From: Halomonas sp. A40-4
GTDB lineage: Bacteria > Pseudomonadota > Gammaproteobacteria > Pseudomonadales > Halomonadaceae
DNA length: 64,000 bases
Reading direction: 5' to 3'
Assembly (NCBI RefSeq): GCF_015767635.1
Contig: NZ_CP065230.1
Span: 2,728,001-2,792,000, forward strand
Both the position numbers and the translations under genes were made by a program. Shown here one piece after another: positions 36,788-46,280 of the stretch. Below the pieces are notes generated by a model that saw only the letters and a list, made by a program, of their open reading frames with translations, was not told the origin of the DNA and made no database searches. The stretch's first letter is position 1, and each line of letters starts with the position of its first letter.

Positions 36788-39700
36788 TTAACGGCCTTGT
36801 TCCATCGCCGACTGATCGCCTTGCTTGGATTTACCGCGGAATATGCGGCCTAACCAGTCAGAGAGCTGAGCGATCATGACGTAGTAGCTTGGCACGAACA
36901 GGCTGCCCAGAATGGCCACCGTGGCCATACCCACCGCCACCGTGGTGCCGATGTGGTGGCTGCTGACGTCACTCGCCCCCGTGGCCAAGGCCAACGGCAG
37001 GGTACCGAAGATAAACGCCAGCGACGTCATGATGATCGGCCGGAAACGCAGCTCGGCAGCGGTAATGGCTGCCTCTTTTATCGTCTTGCCTTGCTCCTTG
37101 CGCTGTAGCTCGGCGAACTCAACGATCAGGATAGCGTTTTTGGCGGCCAGGCCGACCACCACCAGCAGGCCGATTTCCACGTAGATACTGGTATCCAGCC
37201 CGCGCAGCACGATGCCGCCGACGCCCCCCAAAAACGCAAAGGGCGTAGAGGTCAGCACCGCCAGCGGCAGCGACCAGCTTTCATACTGGGCCGCAAGGAT
37301 CAGGAACACCATCAGGATGCCGAAGACAATCGCAAGCGCCGCTGTATTGCCCATTTCGGCTTCCTGGTAAGCGGTACCGGTCCAGCCCATGCCCCAGTTT
37401 CTACCCAAATTGTCGGCAACGATTTGATCCATCGCCTCGATCGCCTCTGCCGAGCTGTAGCCTTCCGCCGGGCCGCCCTGGAACTGCGCCCCCAGATAGA
37501 CGCCAAAGCGCGATACCACGGCAGGCTTGGCTTCCCGCTCGAGGCTGACAAACTCGGACAGCGGAATACGCTCGCCGTCGCCGCCGCGCACGTATACATG
37601 ATTCACGTCATCCGGCGTTCGGCGGAACTCGTCTTCGTTTTGCAGATATACCTGGAAGTTACGGTTCTGGTAGCTGAAGTAGTTAACAAAGCCGGTGCCG
37701 AACGTATTGGACAGCGTCGAATGCAGATCTTCCAGCGACACGCCGTAACTCAGCGCTTTCTGCTGGTCGATATCAGCGCGGTAGCCGGGCACGTTGACGC
37801 TGAAGGTCGTGAACACCTGCTCGAGCGCCGGGTGCGCGTTGGCCTTTTGCATGACCTGCATCGAGGCTTCGAACAGCTCCTGGGAGGAGGCCCCGCCGAA
37901 AGACTGCAGGTAGCCGGTAAAGCCGCCGGTGGTCGACAACCCCTGGATCGGCGGCGCATTGAACGCCCTGGCCGAGCCGCCGGGTATTTCAGCACCGATC
38001 TGCATAATCCGCCCGACAAGCTCAGTAGCGGTAATATCGCGCTCGGGCCAGGGCGCCAGGTTGATGAACATGACCCCGCGGGCGGTATTCACCGAACCCG
38101 TCAGGATGTCGTAACCCGCCACTGCTGATGAATAGCTTACCCCCGGAATGGCTTCGACCCGCTCGCTTAGCGCGGCCATGTAATCCTGGGTGCGGTCCAG
38201 AGACGCCGCATTGGGCAATTGGATACTCGCCAACACCACGCCCTGGTCGGTTTCCGGCACCAGACTCGAGGGAGTGGTTTGATACAGCCACCATGAACCG
38301 CCGATGACCAAGCCAGTCAATACCAGCGCCAGTCCCCAAAAGCGTACCAGGAACTTCACCGCCACCATGAACACCGCGGTAATGGCGGCAAAAAAGCGGT
38401 CAAACAGGCGCAGCGGCGTGTTCACCGCACGCATGAATTTGGACTGACCGTGTTGGGCCTTGTGCTTGATGAAGATCGCTGACAGCGCGGGCGTGAAGGT
38501 CAGCGCCATCAGCGCCGAGAACGCCACCGATATCGCCACGGTCAAGGCAAACTGCTGATAGATCTGCCCGGTGAAACCGCCGAGGAACGCCACGGGAATG
38601 AAGACAGCCGCCATGATCAGCGAGGTCGCAATAACCGGCCCGCCGACTTCCTTCATGGCGCGAATAGTGGCGTCCCTCACGCTGATGTCATCGTCCTCGC
38701 TGAGCACCCGCTCAACGTTTTCGACCACCAGTATCGCATCGTCCACCACGATCCCGATCGACAACACCAGCGCGAACAGCGTCAGCAAGTTGATCGAGAA
38801 GCCGAACATGTAAAAGCCCGCGAACGTTGCCAGTACGGACACTGGCACCACCGACATGGCGATCACCGTGAATCGCCAGTTCTGCAGGAAGATGAACAGA
38901 ATAACGCCAACGATCAGGAAGGCTTCAATAAAGACTTTCACCACGGTCTTGACCGAGGCGTCGATGAACAGCGTGGTGTCGTAGGGCACCGCGTACTCGA
39001 GCCCCGGCGGAAAACGCTCGCTCAGCTCTTCCATTGTGGCTTTCACCGCGCGCGCGGTTTCCAGCGCGTTGGCACCCGGCTGCTGATTGATGATGATGGG
39101 CGCCATGGCCTCGCCGTTCAGGCGCGCATCCACCCCGTACGACGAGGCGCCGAGCTCGATCCGTGCGACGTCATCCAGGCGCAACGTCGAACCGTCCGGA
39201 TTGGTGCGCAGCGCAATATTGCGGAAATCGTCGACGTTGTTGAGCCGACCACCCGCCGTGATGGTATAGGTATAGGCACGCGGATCGCTTTGCGGCGTGG
39301 CCGCCAGGCTGCCCGCCGGCACTTCAGTATTCTGGGCGCGAATGGCCGAGGCCAGCTCGGTGGGCGTCAGGTCGTACTGAGAGATTTTTTCCGGGTCCAT
39401 CCAGATGCGCATGGCGAACTCGCCGCCGCCCAACACCTCGGCTTCGCCCACCCCGGGGACCTGACGTAACTCGTCGATGACGTTGAGGGTGGCGTAATTC
39501 TGCATGAAGATGTTGTTGTAGTCGCCCTCCGGCGAGGTCAGCGCCACAAACATCAAGATCGAGCTTGATCGCAGCTCGACGGTCACGCCCTGATCCTGCA
39601 CGGCTTCAGGGAGCTGCGAGAGCGCCCCCTGTACCCGGTTGTTGACGTTGATGGTGTTAATGTCGCCTTCGGTGCCGATATCGAACGACACGTTGAGCGA

Positions 39701-39970
39701 CATGCTGCCGTTATCGCTGCTGTTCGAGGTCATGTAGATCATGCCCTCGACCCCGTTGATCGCTTCTGCGATCGGCGCTGCGACGGTCTGGGCGACGGTT
39801 TCGGCGTCGGCCCCCGGGAACTGCGCCTGCACCGAAACGGTCGGCGGCACGACGTTTGGGTACTGCTCGATGGGCAGCACCCGCATGCTGACGACCCCGA
39901 TGATGGTCAGGATAATCGCCAGAACCGTCGCGAAGATGGGGCGGCTGATGAAGAAATTAGAGAAATTCAT
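36788..39970 (-). CDS. RND multidrug efflux permease, HAE1 family (AcrB/MexB-like)
   Basis: 1060 aa, the usual size. Twelve membrane helices and two large periplasmic loops. The proton-relay aspartates are in IGIVVDDAILVVENVERV (helix 4), the counterpart Lys is in helix 10 (GLAAKNAILIVEFA). N-terminus MNFSNFFISRPIFATVLAIIL is the classic HAE1 start. It forms a trimer with the adaptor encoded just before it (ATGA overlap). Substrates (drugs, detergents, solvents) cannot be specified. Confidence 0.96.
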   Translation of the reverse strand: MNFSNFFISRPIFATVLAIILTIIGVVSMRVLPIEQYPNVVPPTVSVQAQFPGADAETVAQTVAAPIAEAINGVEGMIYMTSNSSDNGSMSLNVSFDIGTEGDINTINVNNRVQGALSQLPEAVQDQGVTVELRSSSILMFVALTSPEGDYNNIFMQNYATLNVIDELRQVPGVGEAEVLGGGEFAMRIWMDPEKISQYDLTPTELASAIRAQNTEVPAGSLAATPQSDPRAYTYTITAGGRLNNVDDFRNIALRTNPDGSTLRLDDVARIELGASSYGVDARLNGEAMAPIIINQQPGANALETARAVKATMEELSERFPPGLEYAVPYDTTLFIDASVKTVVKVFIEAFLIVGVILFIFLQNWRFTVIAMSVVPVSVLATFAGFYMFGFSINLLTLFALVLSIGIVVDDAILVVENVERVLSEDDDISVRDATIRAMKEVGGPVIATSLIMAAVFIPVAFLGGFTGQIYQQFALTVAISVAFSALMALTFTPALSAIFIKHKAQHGQSKFMRAVNTPLRLFDRFFAAITAVFMVAVKFLVRFWGLALVLTGLVIGGSWWLYQTTPSSLVPETDQGVVLASIQLPNAASLDRTQDYMAALSERVEAIPGVSYSSAVAGYDILTGSVNTARGVMFINLAPWPERDITATELVGRIMQIGAEIPGGSARAFNAPPIQGLSTTGGFTGYLQSFGGASSQELFEASMQVMQKANAHPALEQVFTTFSVNVPGYRADIDQQKALSYGVSLEDLHSTLSNTFGTGFVNYFSYQNRNFQVYLQNEDEFRRTPDDVNHVYVRGGDGERIPLSEFVSLEREAKPAVVSRFGVYLGAQFQGGPAEGYSSAEAIEAMDQIVADNLGRNWGMGWTGTAYQEAEMGNTAALAIVFGILMVFLILAAQYESWSLPLAVLTSTPFAFLGGVGGIVLRGLDTSIYVEIGLLVVVGLAAKNAILIVEFAELQRKEQGKTIKEAAITAAELRFRPIIMTSLAFIFGTLPLALATGASDVSSHHIGTTVAVGMATVAILGSLFVPSYYVMIAQLSDWLGRIFRGKSKQGDQSAMEQGR

Positions 39971-41241
39971 TGCGAGGCGTCCCCTTCCTCACCGCCTTCC
40001 TGTTCACCGCCAGCATGGTTTCCCTGGCCTTGCCGTGCCGGCTCGGCAGCTTCCGCCTGCGCTTCATCCAGGTTTTCAATCACTTCCTCGGCGCTGCCGC
40101 TAAACGGCTGAGGGTCGATCGCCGTCCCGGGTTCGATACCGGTAGGATCGCCGACCACCACGCGATCGCCTTCTTCCAGACCGTCGCGCAGAATCTGCCA
40201 AGGGCCGGCCATCTCGCCAAGGGTGACCGTGCGTGAGCGGGCGCGATTCTCATCGTCAAGTACGAAGACCTGGGGCCCCATCAGGCCTTGGGTAACGGCA
40301 ATTTCGGGCACCGCATAAACGCCGTAGCGCTTCAGCCCCTCAAGGCTGACGCGGACGAATTGACCCGGCAGAATGTCCCCGTCGGGATTATCAAAGGTGG
40401 CGCTGGCCTGCACGGTGCTGGTGCGGTCGCTGACCCGCGACCCCAGATAATCAAGGCGACCTTCAAGGGACTGATCGTCTCCGCCATCACGTCCGGGCAG
40501 CGCCAGGGTGGCACGAATGTCTTCAACCGATTCCTCTTCATGCAGCTGTCGACGCAGTGCAAACGCATCGTCTTGCGGCATCTGGAAGCGAACTTCCAAA
40601 GGATCCAGCGGCGTGACGGTGGCAAGCTCGGTGCCGGACTGCACCAGATTGCCCACATTAATCTCGCTCAAGCTGATCATACCAGCGACGGGCGCCGTCA
40701 CTTCGGCATAGTTCAGGTCGATCTGGGCGCTTTCCAGTGCCGCCTGAGCCTGGGCCACATTGGCCTGGGCAACGCCTAGGTCCGCACGCGCCTGGTCGTA
40801 GTCCTGACGACTCACCGAATTCTGGTTCAGCAACCGCTCAAAGCGCTCTGCATCACGCTGAGCGCGGGAAAACTCCGCACGGGCGCTTTGCAAATCGGCT
40901 TCTCGCTGGTTCACCGTGGCGCGGTAGACATCAGGCTCGATGGAGTAGAGAAGTTGGTCTTCCTCGACAAACTCACCGGGCTCGAAATGACGCTCCTGTA
41001 AATAGCCGGTGACGCGGGCAACCAGAGTAACTTCATCGTCGCTGCGGAGCAGCGATGAGTATGATTTTTCCAGCGGCAGATCTTGTCGGGCCGCCTCGGT
41101 CACTTCAACAGGATGCGGAGGCGGTTCTTGTTGCTGTCCCTCTGCTTGGCCGGCTTGCTCTTCCTGGCCACAGGCAACAAGCAGCGCGCTAGCGCCAATC
41201 ACCATCAGCGCGCTACGTACGCCGTAAAACATGTTCTTCAT
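39967..41241 (-). CDS. RND efflux periplasmic adaptor lipoprotein (AcrA/MexA-like)
   Basis: 424 aa. Lipobox LVAC at the end of a short signal (mature Cys about residue 24). Barrel-sandwich hybrid with VTLVARVTGYLQERHFEPGEFV and, after the coiled-coil hairpin, the partner half APVAGMISLSEINVGNLVQSG. C-terminal acidic/Gln-rich tail is unusual (EEVIENLDEAQAE... AGGEQEGGEEG). ATG at 41241 has AAGGG upstream; the frame is open further to 41289 without a signal. Confidence 0.94.
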   Translation of the reverse strand: MKNMFYGVRSALMVIGASALLVACGQEEQAGQAEGQQQEPPPHPVEVTEAARQDLPLEKSYSSLLRSDDEVTLVARVTGYLQERHFEPGEFVEEDQLLYSIEPDVYRATVNQREADLQSARAEFSRAQRDAERFERLLNQNSVSRQDYDQARADLGVAQANVAQAQAALESAQIDLNYAEVTAPVAGMISLSEINVGNLVQSGTELATVTPLDPLEVRFQMPQDDAFALRRQLHEEESVEDIRATLALPGRDGGDDQSLEGRLDYLGSRVSDRTSTVQASATFDNPDGDILPGQFVRVSLEGLKRYGVYAVPEIAVTQGLMGPQVFVLDDENRARSRTVTLGEMAGPWQILRDGLEEGDRVVVGDPTGIEPGTAIDPQPFSGSAEEVIENLDEAQAEAAEPARQGQGNHAGGEQEGGEEGDASQ

Positions 41242-41285
41242 TACTTTTTCCCTTGAGGCGCCTATAAAACCGACACAGACTACAA

Positions 41286-41307
41286 CCATACACGTATGAA
41301 TGTAAAT
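41286..41307 (-). promoter_or_regulatory. Candidate TetR-repressor operator before the adaptor gene
   Basis: Contains the perfect palindrome CATAC-AC-GTATG (41287-41298) and then GAATGTAAA. It lies 45 bases before the adaptor ATG, in the gap after the tolC-type gene, and matches the site upstream of tetR at 18 of 22 bases. Confidence 0.68.
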
Positions 41308-41340
41308 GTTTGGCGGCTTTCAGTGCCGCCAAAGAGGTAG

Positions 41341-42828
41341 TTACTGCTCAAGTACCGGTCGCTCACCGATGTTGGTTACGCTGCTGGAGCCAGCGTCTTC
41401 AGGCAATGTAAAGGTAACTTCTTCGCCCTGTAGCCAGGCATTGATCTCTTCGACGGCCTCAACGTCCAAACTCCCCGACTGTTGGCGCAGGGACAGCAGG
41501 TTGACTACGTAGTCGTAACGCGCCTGGGCATAGTCGGAAATGGCGTTATAAAGATTTTGCTCGGCATTCAAGACGTCGACAATGTTGCGGGTACCGACTT
41601 CATAGCCTGCGCGTGTGGCATCCAGTGCGCTCTGGTTGGAAACGATGGCTTGCTCGCGGGCATCCACGGTGGAGACATCATTGCTGACCTGGGTATATAG
41701 CGAACGCACCTGCTGAACGGTGTCGCGGCGCTGGGCCTCAAAGTCGAACTGGCTGGCTTCCAACTGGTAAGTGCTTTGACGGATGCTGGCCTGGGTGCTG
41801 CCGCCCGTGTATAGCGGCCAGTTGGCGCTCAACCCTATCTGGCTGGATTCGTCGTGACCTTGAATGCCATCGATATCGTTATCGGCATACTGATAACTCG
41901 CGAACGCCTCCAGGGTGGGCAAGCGCTGCGCCTGGGCCACGCCCACAGCACTGCGGGACACTTCGACACCCGCCTGTTCGGCGAGCACCAGAGGGTTGTT
42001 CTCAACGGCGAGATCAACCCAGTAATCGCGGTCGCTAGGCGACGGTTGCTGGATGGGATAGTCGTCGCTCAGCGCTTCAATGCTGGCATAGCGCTGGCCG
42101 GTCAAGCGCTCAAGGGCCTCAAAACTCACCTGCAGATCGCTCTGTGCGGCAATACGTTCGGCGCGCGACTGATCGAAACTCGCCTGCGCCTCTTCTACCT
42201 CGGTAATCGCGATCAGTCCGACCTCGAACTGCTCTTCAGCCTGTTCCAACTGACGACCAATGGCACGTTCCTGAGCCAGGCGGGCATCGAGAATGTCGTT
42301 GGCGCGAAGAATGTCAAAGTAAGCCGTCGCCACATCGATCAGCACTTGCTGCTCGGTCGAAGCCAGTGCGTAAATTTGCTGATCGATTTCCCGCTCGGCT
42401 TGTTCAACCTCGCGGCTGTTGCGCGCATCATAAAGTGCTTGCGAGGCTTCAAGTGTCAGGCTGACGCTATTGAAGGGATCGTCATTGCCGCTGGTGTTGC
42501 CCGTCCCGTTAGCCACCTGACCTGCCTGAGTGCCCGCTGCACTGCTTTGGCTTTCGTAGATGCGGTTATGCGCCACATTCCCTGACGCGTTCAACTGAGG
42601 CAACAAGTCGCCACGGGCAACGTCACGCCCAGCCTCGACACTCTGGGTTTGAGAGCGCGCTGAACTCAACTCGGCGTTATTTTCCAGCGCATCCCGGGTA
42701 ATGGTGAGTAGATCAGCTGACCAAGCGGGAACCGCCCATACTGAAAGCAATAGCGCAGGAAGCAACGTGCGCTTTGCCACAAAAGGGCGTGGAGTTTTGA
42801 AAGCCAACGTGGAAGGGAGTCGCAGCAT
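41341..42828 (-). CDS. tolC: TolC family outer membrane efflux protein
   Basis: 495 aa. Signal peptide KRTLLPALLLSVWAVPAWSA then repeated long helices with the TolC internal duplication (RNSREVEQAEREID; YEVGTRNIVDVLNAEQNLYNA). It forms the exit duct for the RND pump encoded downstream, with its own operator-like site upstream and a second one before the adaptor. ATG at 42828 has GAGGAAAA ahead of it. Confidence 0.95.
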   Translation of the reverse strand: MLRLPSTLAFKTPRPFVAKRTLLPALLLSVWAVPAWSADLLTITRDALENNAELSSARSQTQSVEAGRDVARGDLLPQLNASGNVAHNRIYESQSSAAGTQAGQVANGTGNTSGNDDPFNSVSLTLEASQALYDARNSREVEQAEREIDQQIYALASTEQQVLIDVATAYFDILRANDILDARLAQERAIGRQLEQAEEQFEVGLIAITEVEEAQASFDQSRAERIAAQSDLQVSFEALERLTGQRYASIEALSDDYPIQQPSPSDRDYWVDLAVENNPLVLAEQAGVEVSRSAVGVAQAQRLPTLEAFASYQYADNDIDGIQGHDESSQIGLSANWPLYTGGSTQASIRQSTYQLEASQFDFEAQRRDTVQQVRSLYTQVSNDVSTVDAREQAIVSNQSALDATRAGYEVGTRNIVDVLNAEQNLYNAISDYAQARYDYVVNLLSLRQQSGSLDVEAVEEINAWLQGEEVTFTLPEDAGSSSVTNIGERPVLEQ

Positions 42829-42858
42829 AGCGTTTTCCTCATTAATATTAGTCTGAAT

Positions 42859-42880
42859 GCTTACATACATTGTCGCATGT
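42859..42880 (-). promoter_or_regulatory. Candidate TetR-repressor operator before tolC
   Basis: Plus strand GCTTACATACAT (42859-42870) is repeated exactly, as reverse complement ATGTATGTAAGC, in the palindrome at 44951-44962. The rest (TGTCGCATGT) is an imperfect second half. It lies about 31 bases before the tolC ATG. Confidence 0.6.
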
Positions 42881-43107
42881 TTTTTTGGCGATACCAGACC
42901 TTGGTCAAATATTCGGCTTATATTTCATTTTTCTTTAACGATTGCCTTGGCATTGTTGGCTTTGCACTTTTGCTTTTGGGCCTTTTTCCTTAGGGCCATT
43001 GCCTTTCTCCATGGCAACCACATCGCCAGGCCGTACAAGCTGGCTTTATTTGGCTATCCTGTACGTCATCATGCTGCAAAGCAACAAACAGCTTACTGAG
43101 GCATATC

Positions 43108-44025
43108 ATGGACCGCATTGAATATATTAGCGTACGGCAGCTCGAAATCGCCGTTCGTATCTGGCATCCCGATGCCTCCAATACCGTGATCGCCTGGCAC
43201 GGGCTGGCCCGTCACGGTGGCGACTTTGAATCCCTGGCCCGAAAGCTCGGCCCCCAATGGCGAGTCATTGCGCCCGACACGCCGGGACGCGGACTTTCCA
43301 GCTGGTCGCTTTACCCTGCCAATGATTACTTATACAGCCACTATGTGACGATCGCGTTGGCGGTACTCGACCATTTCCACATTGAGAGCGCTAACTGGGT
43401 CGGCACGTCGATGGGCGGTTTGCTCGGCATGCTGCTGGCCGCTGATGAAAACACCGCGCAGCGAATTCGCTGCCTGGTTCTCAATGACGTAGGCCCCGAG
43501 CTGGACAGCCAGACGCTGGCCGAAATGGCAACCTACTTTAGCGTGCTCAAACGTTTTTTGACGCTCAGTGAGCTACAACAGGCACTTGAGCAACATTACC
43601 AGGGGTTTGGTGACCTCAGCCGCTTTGAGTGGCAGCAGATGGCACTAAGCAGTGCCCGCCGGCTGCCTGATGGCAGTTGGAGCTTTCATTACGATCCCCG
43701 CATAAGCGAGCAGTTTGTTCACGATACGCCCCGCGACACATGGCGCGACTGGCAGCAAATCCGCTGCCCGCTAATGGTTATTCGGGGTGAACATTCCACG
43801 CTACTTCGTGCCGGGAGTGTAGAACGCATGCAGGTCGACCAGCCGCATATGGAAACGCTTGAGGCGCCGGGATGTGGCCATGCCCCTATGCTCAACAATG
43901 ATCAGCAGGTGGCTCCCCTCAAGCGCTTTCTGAGCCGCTATGGCGACATTGCCTCTCCCCAGACAGCTACCCCGGGGCAGCGGATCAGTCGTTGGTGGCA
44001 ACGTCTGATCCACCCTCGCGGCTAA
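43108..44025 (+). CDS. Alpha/beta hydrolase
   Basis: 305 aa. Oxyanion region IAWHGLARHGGD (HG motif), nucleophile elbow GTSMGG, acid near IRGEHSTLLRAG and catalytic His in GCGHAPML. A 60-residue helical cap follows the elbow. No signal peptide. The cytoplasmic esterase or amide/lactone hydrolase substrate is unknown. GAGG precedes the ATG. Tail-to-tail overlap of 4 bases with mipA. Confidence 0.85.
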   Translation: MDRIEYISVRQLEIAVRIWHPDASNTVIAWHGLARHGGDFESLARKLGPQWRVIAPDTPGRGLSSWSLYPANDYLYSHYVTIALAVLDHFHIESANWVGTSMGGLLGMLLAADENTAQRIRCLVLNDVGPELDSQTLAEMATYFSVLKRFLTLSELQQALEQHYQGFGDLSRFEWQQMALSSARRLPDGSWSFHYDPRISEQFVHDTPRDTWRDWQQIRCPLMVIRGEHSTLLRAGSVERMQVDQPHMETLEAPGCGHAPMLNNDQQVAPLKRFLSRYGDIASPQTATPGQRISRWWQRLIHPRG

Positions 44026-44786
44026 AAATGATAGTTGATCAGCGCACCACCCATCACTTGGGTCTTGTCACCCACGTCATCAACGATCGGGCTGTCCGCG
44101 GCATCGCCTGTTAACCGCGTCACGCCGAGTAACCCCGTTACCGACCAATCGCGGGTCAGGTAATAGCTCAGGCGGCTGTTCAGCCCGTAACGGACATAGC
44201 CATCGTTCGGGCGGTAGATGGCTAGCCCTGAGCGCGCACTTTCTGCTGGCGAAATGCCGAACATGTCGCGAGTCCAGTCATCGCTTGAGTAGGTCAACTC
44301 AGGACCAATCGAAAACGCCATTTGCTGAGACAGCATGGTGCGCCAGTTGGCTTTCAGGTCAGCTTCATAGCCGTCTACATCGCCGCCTAGAGGAGCTTTC
44401 GTCGCGGCTTCCAGCCCCCACGGGCCGTTTGAATAGCGGACACGTACGCCCGCCGCTGCACCATCGTCTACCTCGTCAAGGCCGCTTAGCTCGCCATCGT
44501 TATCACGCCCCGGCAGGTAGGTGATGAACGGTGAAACCTTCCAGTTTCCCTGGCGAAGTAAATTCCAGCCAATACCATCACGGACACTGGCATAAAAGGT
44601 ATCACCATAGGTAACGCTGGCACTTGGCCAGCCACGCGTTTCATTTTTGTCGCTACCCAGATAGTCGGGAACGCTAAATACACCGGCGCCAACGCTGCCT
44701 TCCCACTGGGCCAAAGCGCTACCCGATGCAACCATCAGCAACGTGGATAGCGTAAAATATGATAGGGCAGATAGTCTCGATCTCAT
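44022..44786 (-). CDS. MipA/OmpV family outer membrane protein
   Basis: 254 aa. Signal peptide ending VASGSALAQ, then an antiparallel beta barrel with WEGSVGAGVFSVPDYLGSDKNET, the typical MipA/OmpV opening, and a C-terminal F (LINYHF). The family includes the MltA-interacting protein and porin-like antibiotic-induced proteins. A palindrome resembling the efflux operators lies about 155 bases upstream. Confidence 0.9.
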   Translation of the reverse strand: MRSRLSALSYFTLSTLLMVASGSALAQWEGSVGAGVFSVPDYLGSDKNETRGWPSASVTYGDTFYASVRDGIGWNLLRQGNWKVSPFITYLPGRDNDGELSGLDEVDDGAAAGVRVRYSNGPWGLEAATKAPLGGDVDGYEADLKANWRTMLSQQMAFSIGPELTYSSDDWTRDMFGISPAESARSGLAIYRPNDGYVRYGLNSRLSYYLTRDWSVTGLLGVTRLTGDAADSPIVDDVGDKTQVMGGALINYHF

Positions 44787-44940
44787 GGTTAAAACCCACT
44801 GTTATCATTTAGGTTTGGAAGCAATGCCTTAACCAACCAAAGGCCGTCTTCCTTGACGTAAGCAATCAGCGACAAATCCTCACCAGGAATGGCCAGCTGC
44901 AAATGGATTGACGATCAGCGTGGCGCAGGCGCCACGCCTA

Positions 44941-44962
44941 ACATACATTTATGTATGTAAGC
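44941..44962. promoter_or_regulatory. Palindrome resembling the efflux TetR operators
   Basis: ACATACAT-TT-ATGTATGT is a perfect palindrome with 8-bp arms, followed by AAGC. Twelve bases (ATGTATGTAAGC) recur exactly at the tolC site. E. coli AcrR recognises arms of the form TACATACA/TGTATGTA. It lies upstream of mipA on the minus strand. Confidence 0.6.
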
Positions 44963-45225
44963 TAGCATTCGCCTTCATTTCCGTCAATTTAACTTCTCCC
45001 ACCGAATCAACGCTACCACCGAGGCAATCAACGACAGAACGGCCTTCTTGCAACAAGATCGTGCACAGCCCACAAGTGTGCCCCTCAGTGGTGCAGCCCT
45101 CACCGAGCAAGCCTTGCGATGGCTGATTCTCACCACACCACTGGAAAATATAAATTCGACCTTAAAAAAAATAAATCAATGAAATAAATCGATTTTACGA
45201 TTTTCTCAGCCCTCCAGTTAATAAA

Positions 45226-45242
45226 TTGGCATGCCAAATGCA
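45226..45242 (+). promoter_or_regulatory. Sigma-54-like promoter of the channel-cyanase operon
   Basis: TTGGCATGCCAAATGCA has GG (45228-45229) and GC (45240-45241) separated by 10 bases; it departs from consensus at three less conserved positions. It would give a leader of about 140 bases. Confidence 0.55.
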
Positions 45243-45395
45243 GCACCCTGACAACGAGCTCAGCGCCTGCAATACCCAGATCCAATCGAAGAGCTAACTC
45301 AAAAAGCTAACGCAAAGGGCTAAAGACTAAAGGACTAACACTGGACATTCAGGCGCGGCGTTAATCAACCGAAAATGACACAGGAAAACCTATTC

Positions 45396-46208
45396 ATGTC
45401 ATATCTAATGCCCAGTGAGTTTGTTACCAAGCTGGTAGACCAGGGTGAAGCGAAAGTCTATATGGGCACCCGGGATACGCTTATTCGCGCCTTCATGGCG
45501 GGGGCCACCCTGGCGTTGGCGGTTATTTTCGCCATTACTATCGCCACCCAAACAGGTAATTTCCTGATTGGAGCGCTGCTCTTTCCCGTGGGCTTTGTCA
45601 TGCTCTACTTGATGGGTTATGACCTGCTCACCGGGGTTTTCACGCTGGTTCCAATCGCCTGGCTCGATAAACGACCCGGGGTCACCCTGCCACGGATGCT
45701 CAGGTGCTGGGGGCTGGTAGGACTTGGTAACCTGGGGGGCGCCTTGTTCATTGCCACGTTTGGCTATATGAACTTCACCATGGGCGGCACTGAGGAAATC
45801 AACGCCGTCGGCCAGACCATGATGTCTGTCGGTGAAAGCCGTACTGTGGGTTACCAGGATGCTGGCCTAGCCGGTTGGATTGTGCTTTTCCTGAGGGGCA
45901 TGTTCTGCAACTGGATGGTTTCCATGGGGGTTGTGGGTGCCGCCATCTCGACAACGGTATCCGGCAAGATCATGGCCATGTGGATGCCGATCATTGTGTT
46001 CTTCTATCTTGGCTTCGAGCATTCCGTGGTCAACATGTTCCTCTTCCCGATCGGCCTGATGATGGGCGCTGAATTTACGCTGTATCAATACATCATGTGG
46101 AATGAAATCCCTACGGTTCTGGGTAACTTGGTCGGTGGTCTGACATTGGTCGGTCTGGTTCTTTACACCACCCACGTGCGTACCCAGCCCAAGAAAAATT
46201 TATCTTGA
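45396..46208 (+). CDS. Formate/nitrite transporter (FNT) family channel
   Basis: 270 aa with six membrane segments in the FNT pentamer fold. The central His lies in GFEHSVVNMF, and the omega-loop region reads YDLLTGVFTLVP. The family carries formate, nitrite, hydrosulfide or similar small anions. Because cyanase follows directly, cyanate (or nitrite) is the inferred cargo here. An upstream ATG (45375) exists, but AGGAAAA sits correctly for the ATG at 45396. Confidence 0.88.
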   Translation: MSYLMPSEFVTKLVDQGEAKVYMGTRDTLIRAFMAGATLALAVIFAITIATQTGNFLIGALLFPVGFVMLYLMGYDLLTGVFTLVPIAWLDKRPGVTLPRMLRCWGLVGLGNLGGALFIATFGYMNFTMGGTEEINAVGQTMMSVGESRTVGYQDAGLAGWIVLFLRGMFCNWMVSMGVVGAAISTTVSGKIMAMWMPIIVFFYLGFEHSVVNMFLFPIGLMMGAEFTLYQYIMWNEIPTVLGNLVGGLTLVGLVLYTTHVRTQPKKNLS

Positions 46209-46280
46209 TCGAGATCCATTGACTTAAAACAGCTAACAAAACAGGGCGCCATGCGCCCTTTACCACACGGGAGAACTCTC

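Larger units (their letters stand above)
44787..45395. other. 609-base regulatory region between mipA and the cyanase operon
   Basis: No gene seen. It holds a GC-rich hairpin (GCGTGGCGC/GCGCCACGC, 44918-44937), the efflux-type palindrome (44941-44962), an inverted repeat GCACA-N9-TGTGC (45063-45081), a sigma-54-like promoter (45226-45242) and a run of short degenerate repeats with core CTAA (about 45293-45345). Confidence 0.6.

Noticed and set aside
42857..43099. 80-codon hydrophobic open frame before the alpha/beta hydrolase
   Set aside because: It covers the tolC promoter and operator region, has no ribosome site and resembles no family; hydrophobicity likely reflects T-rich DNA.
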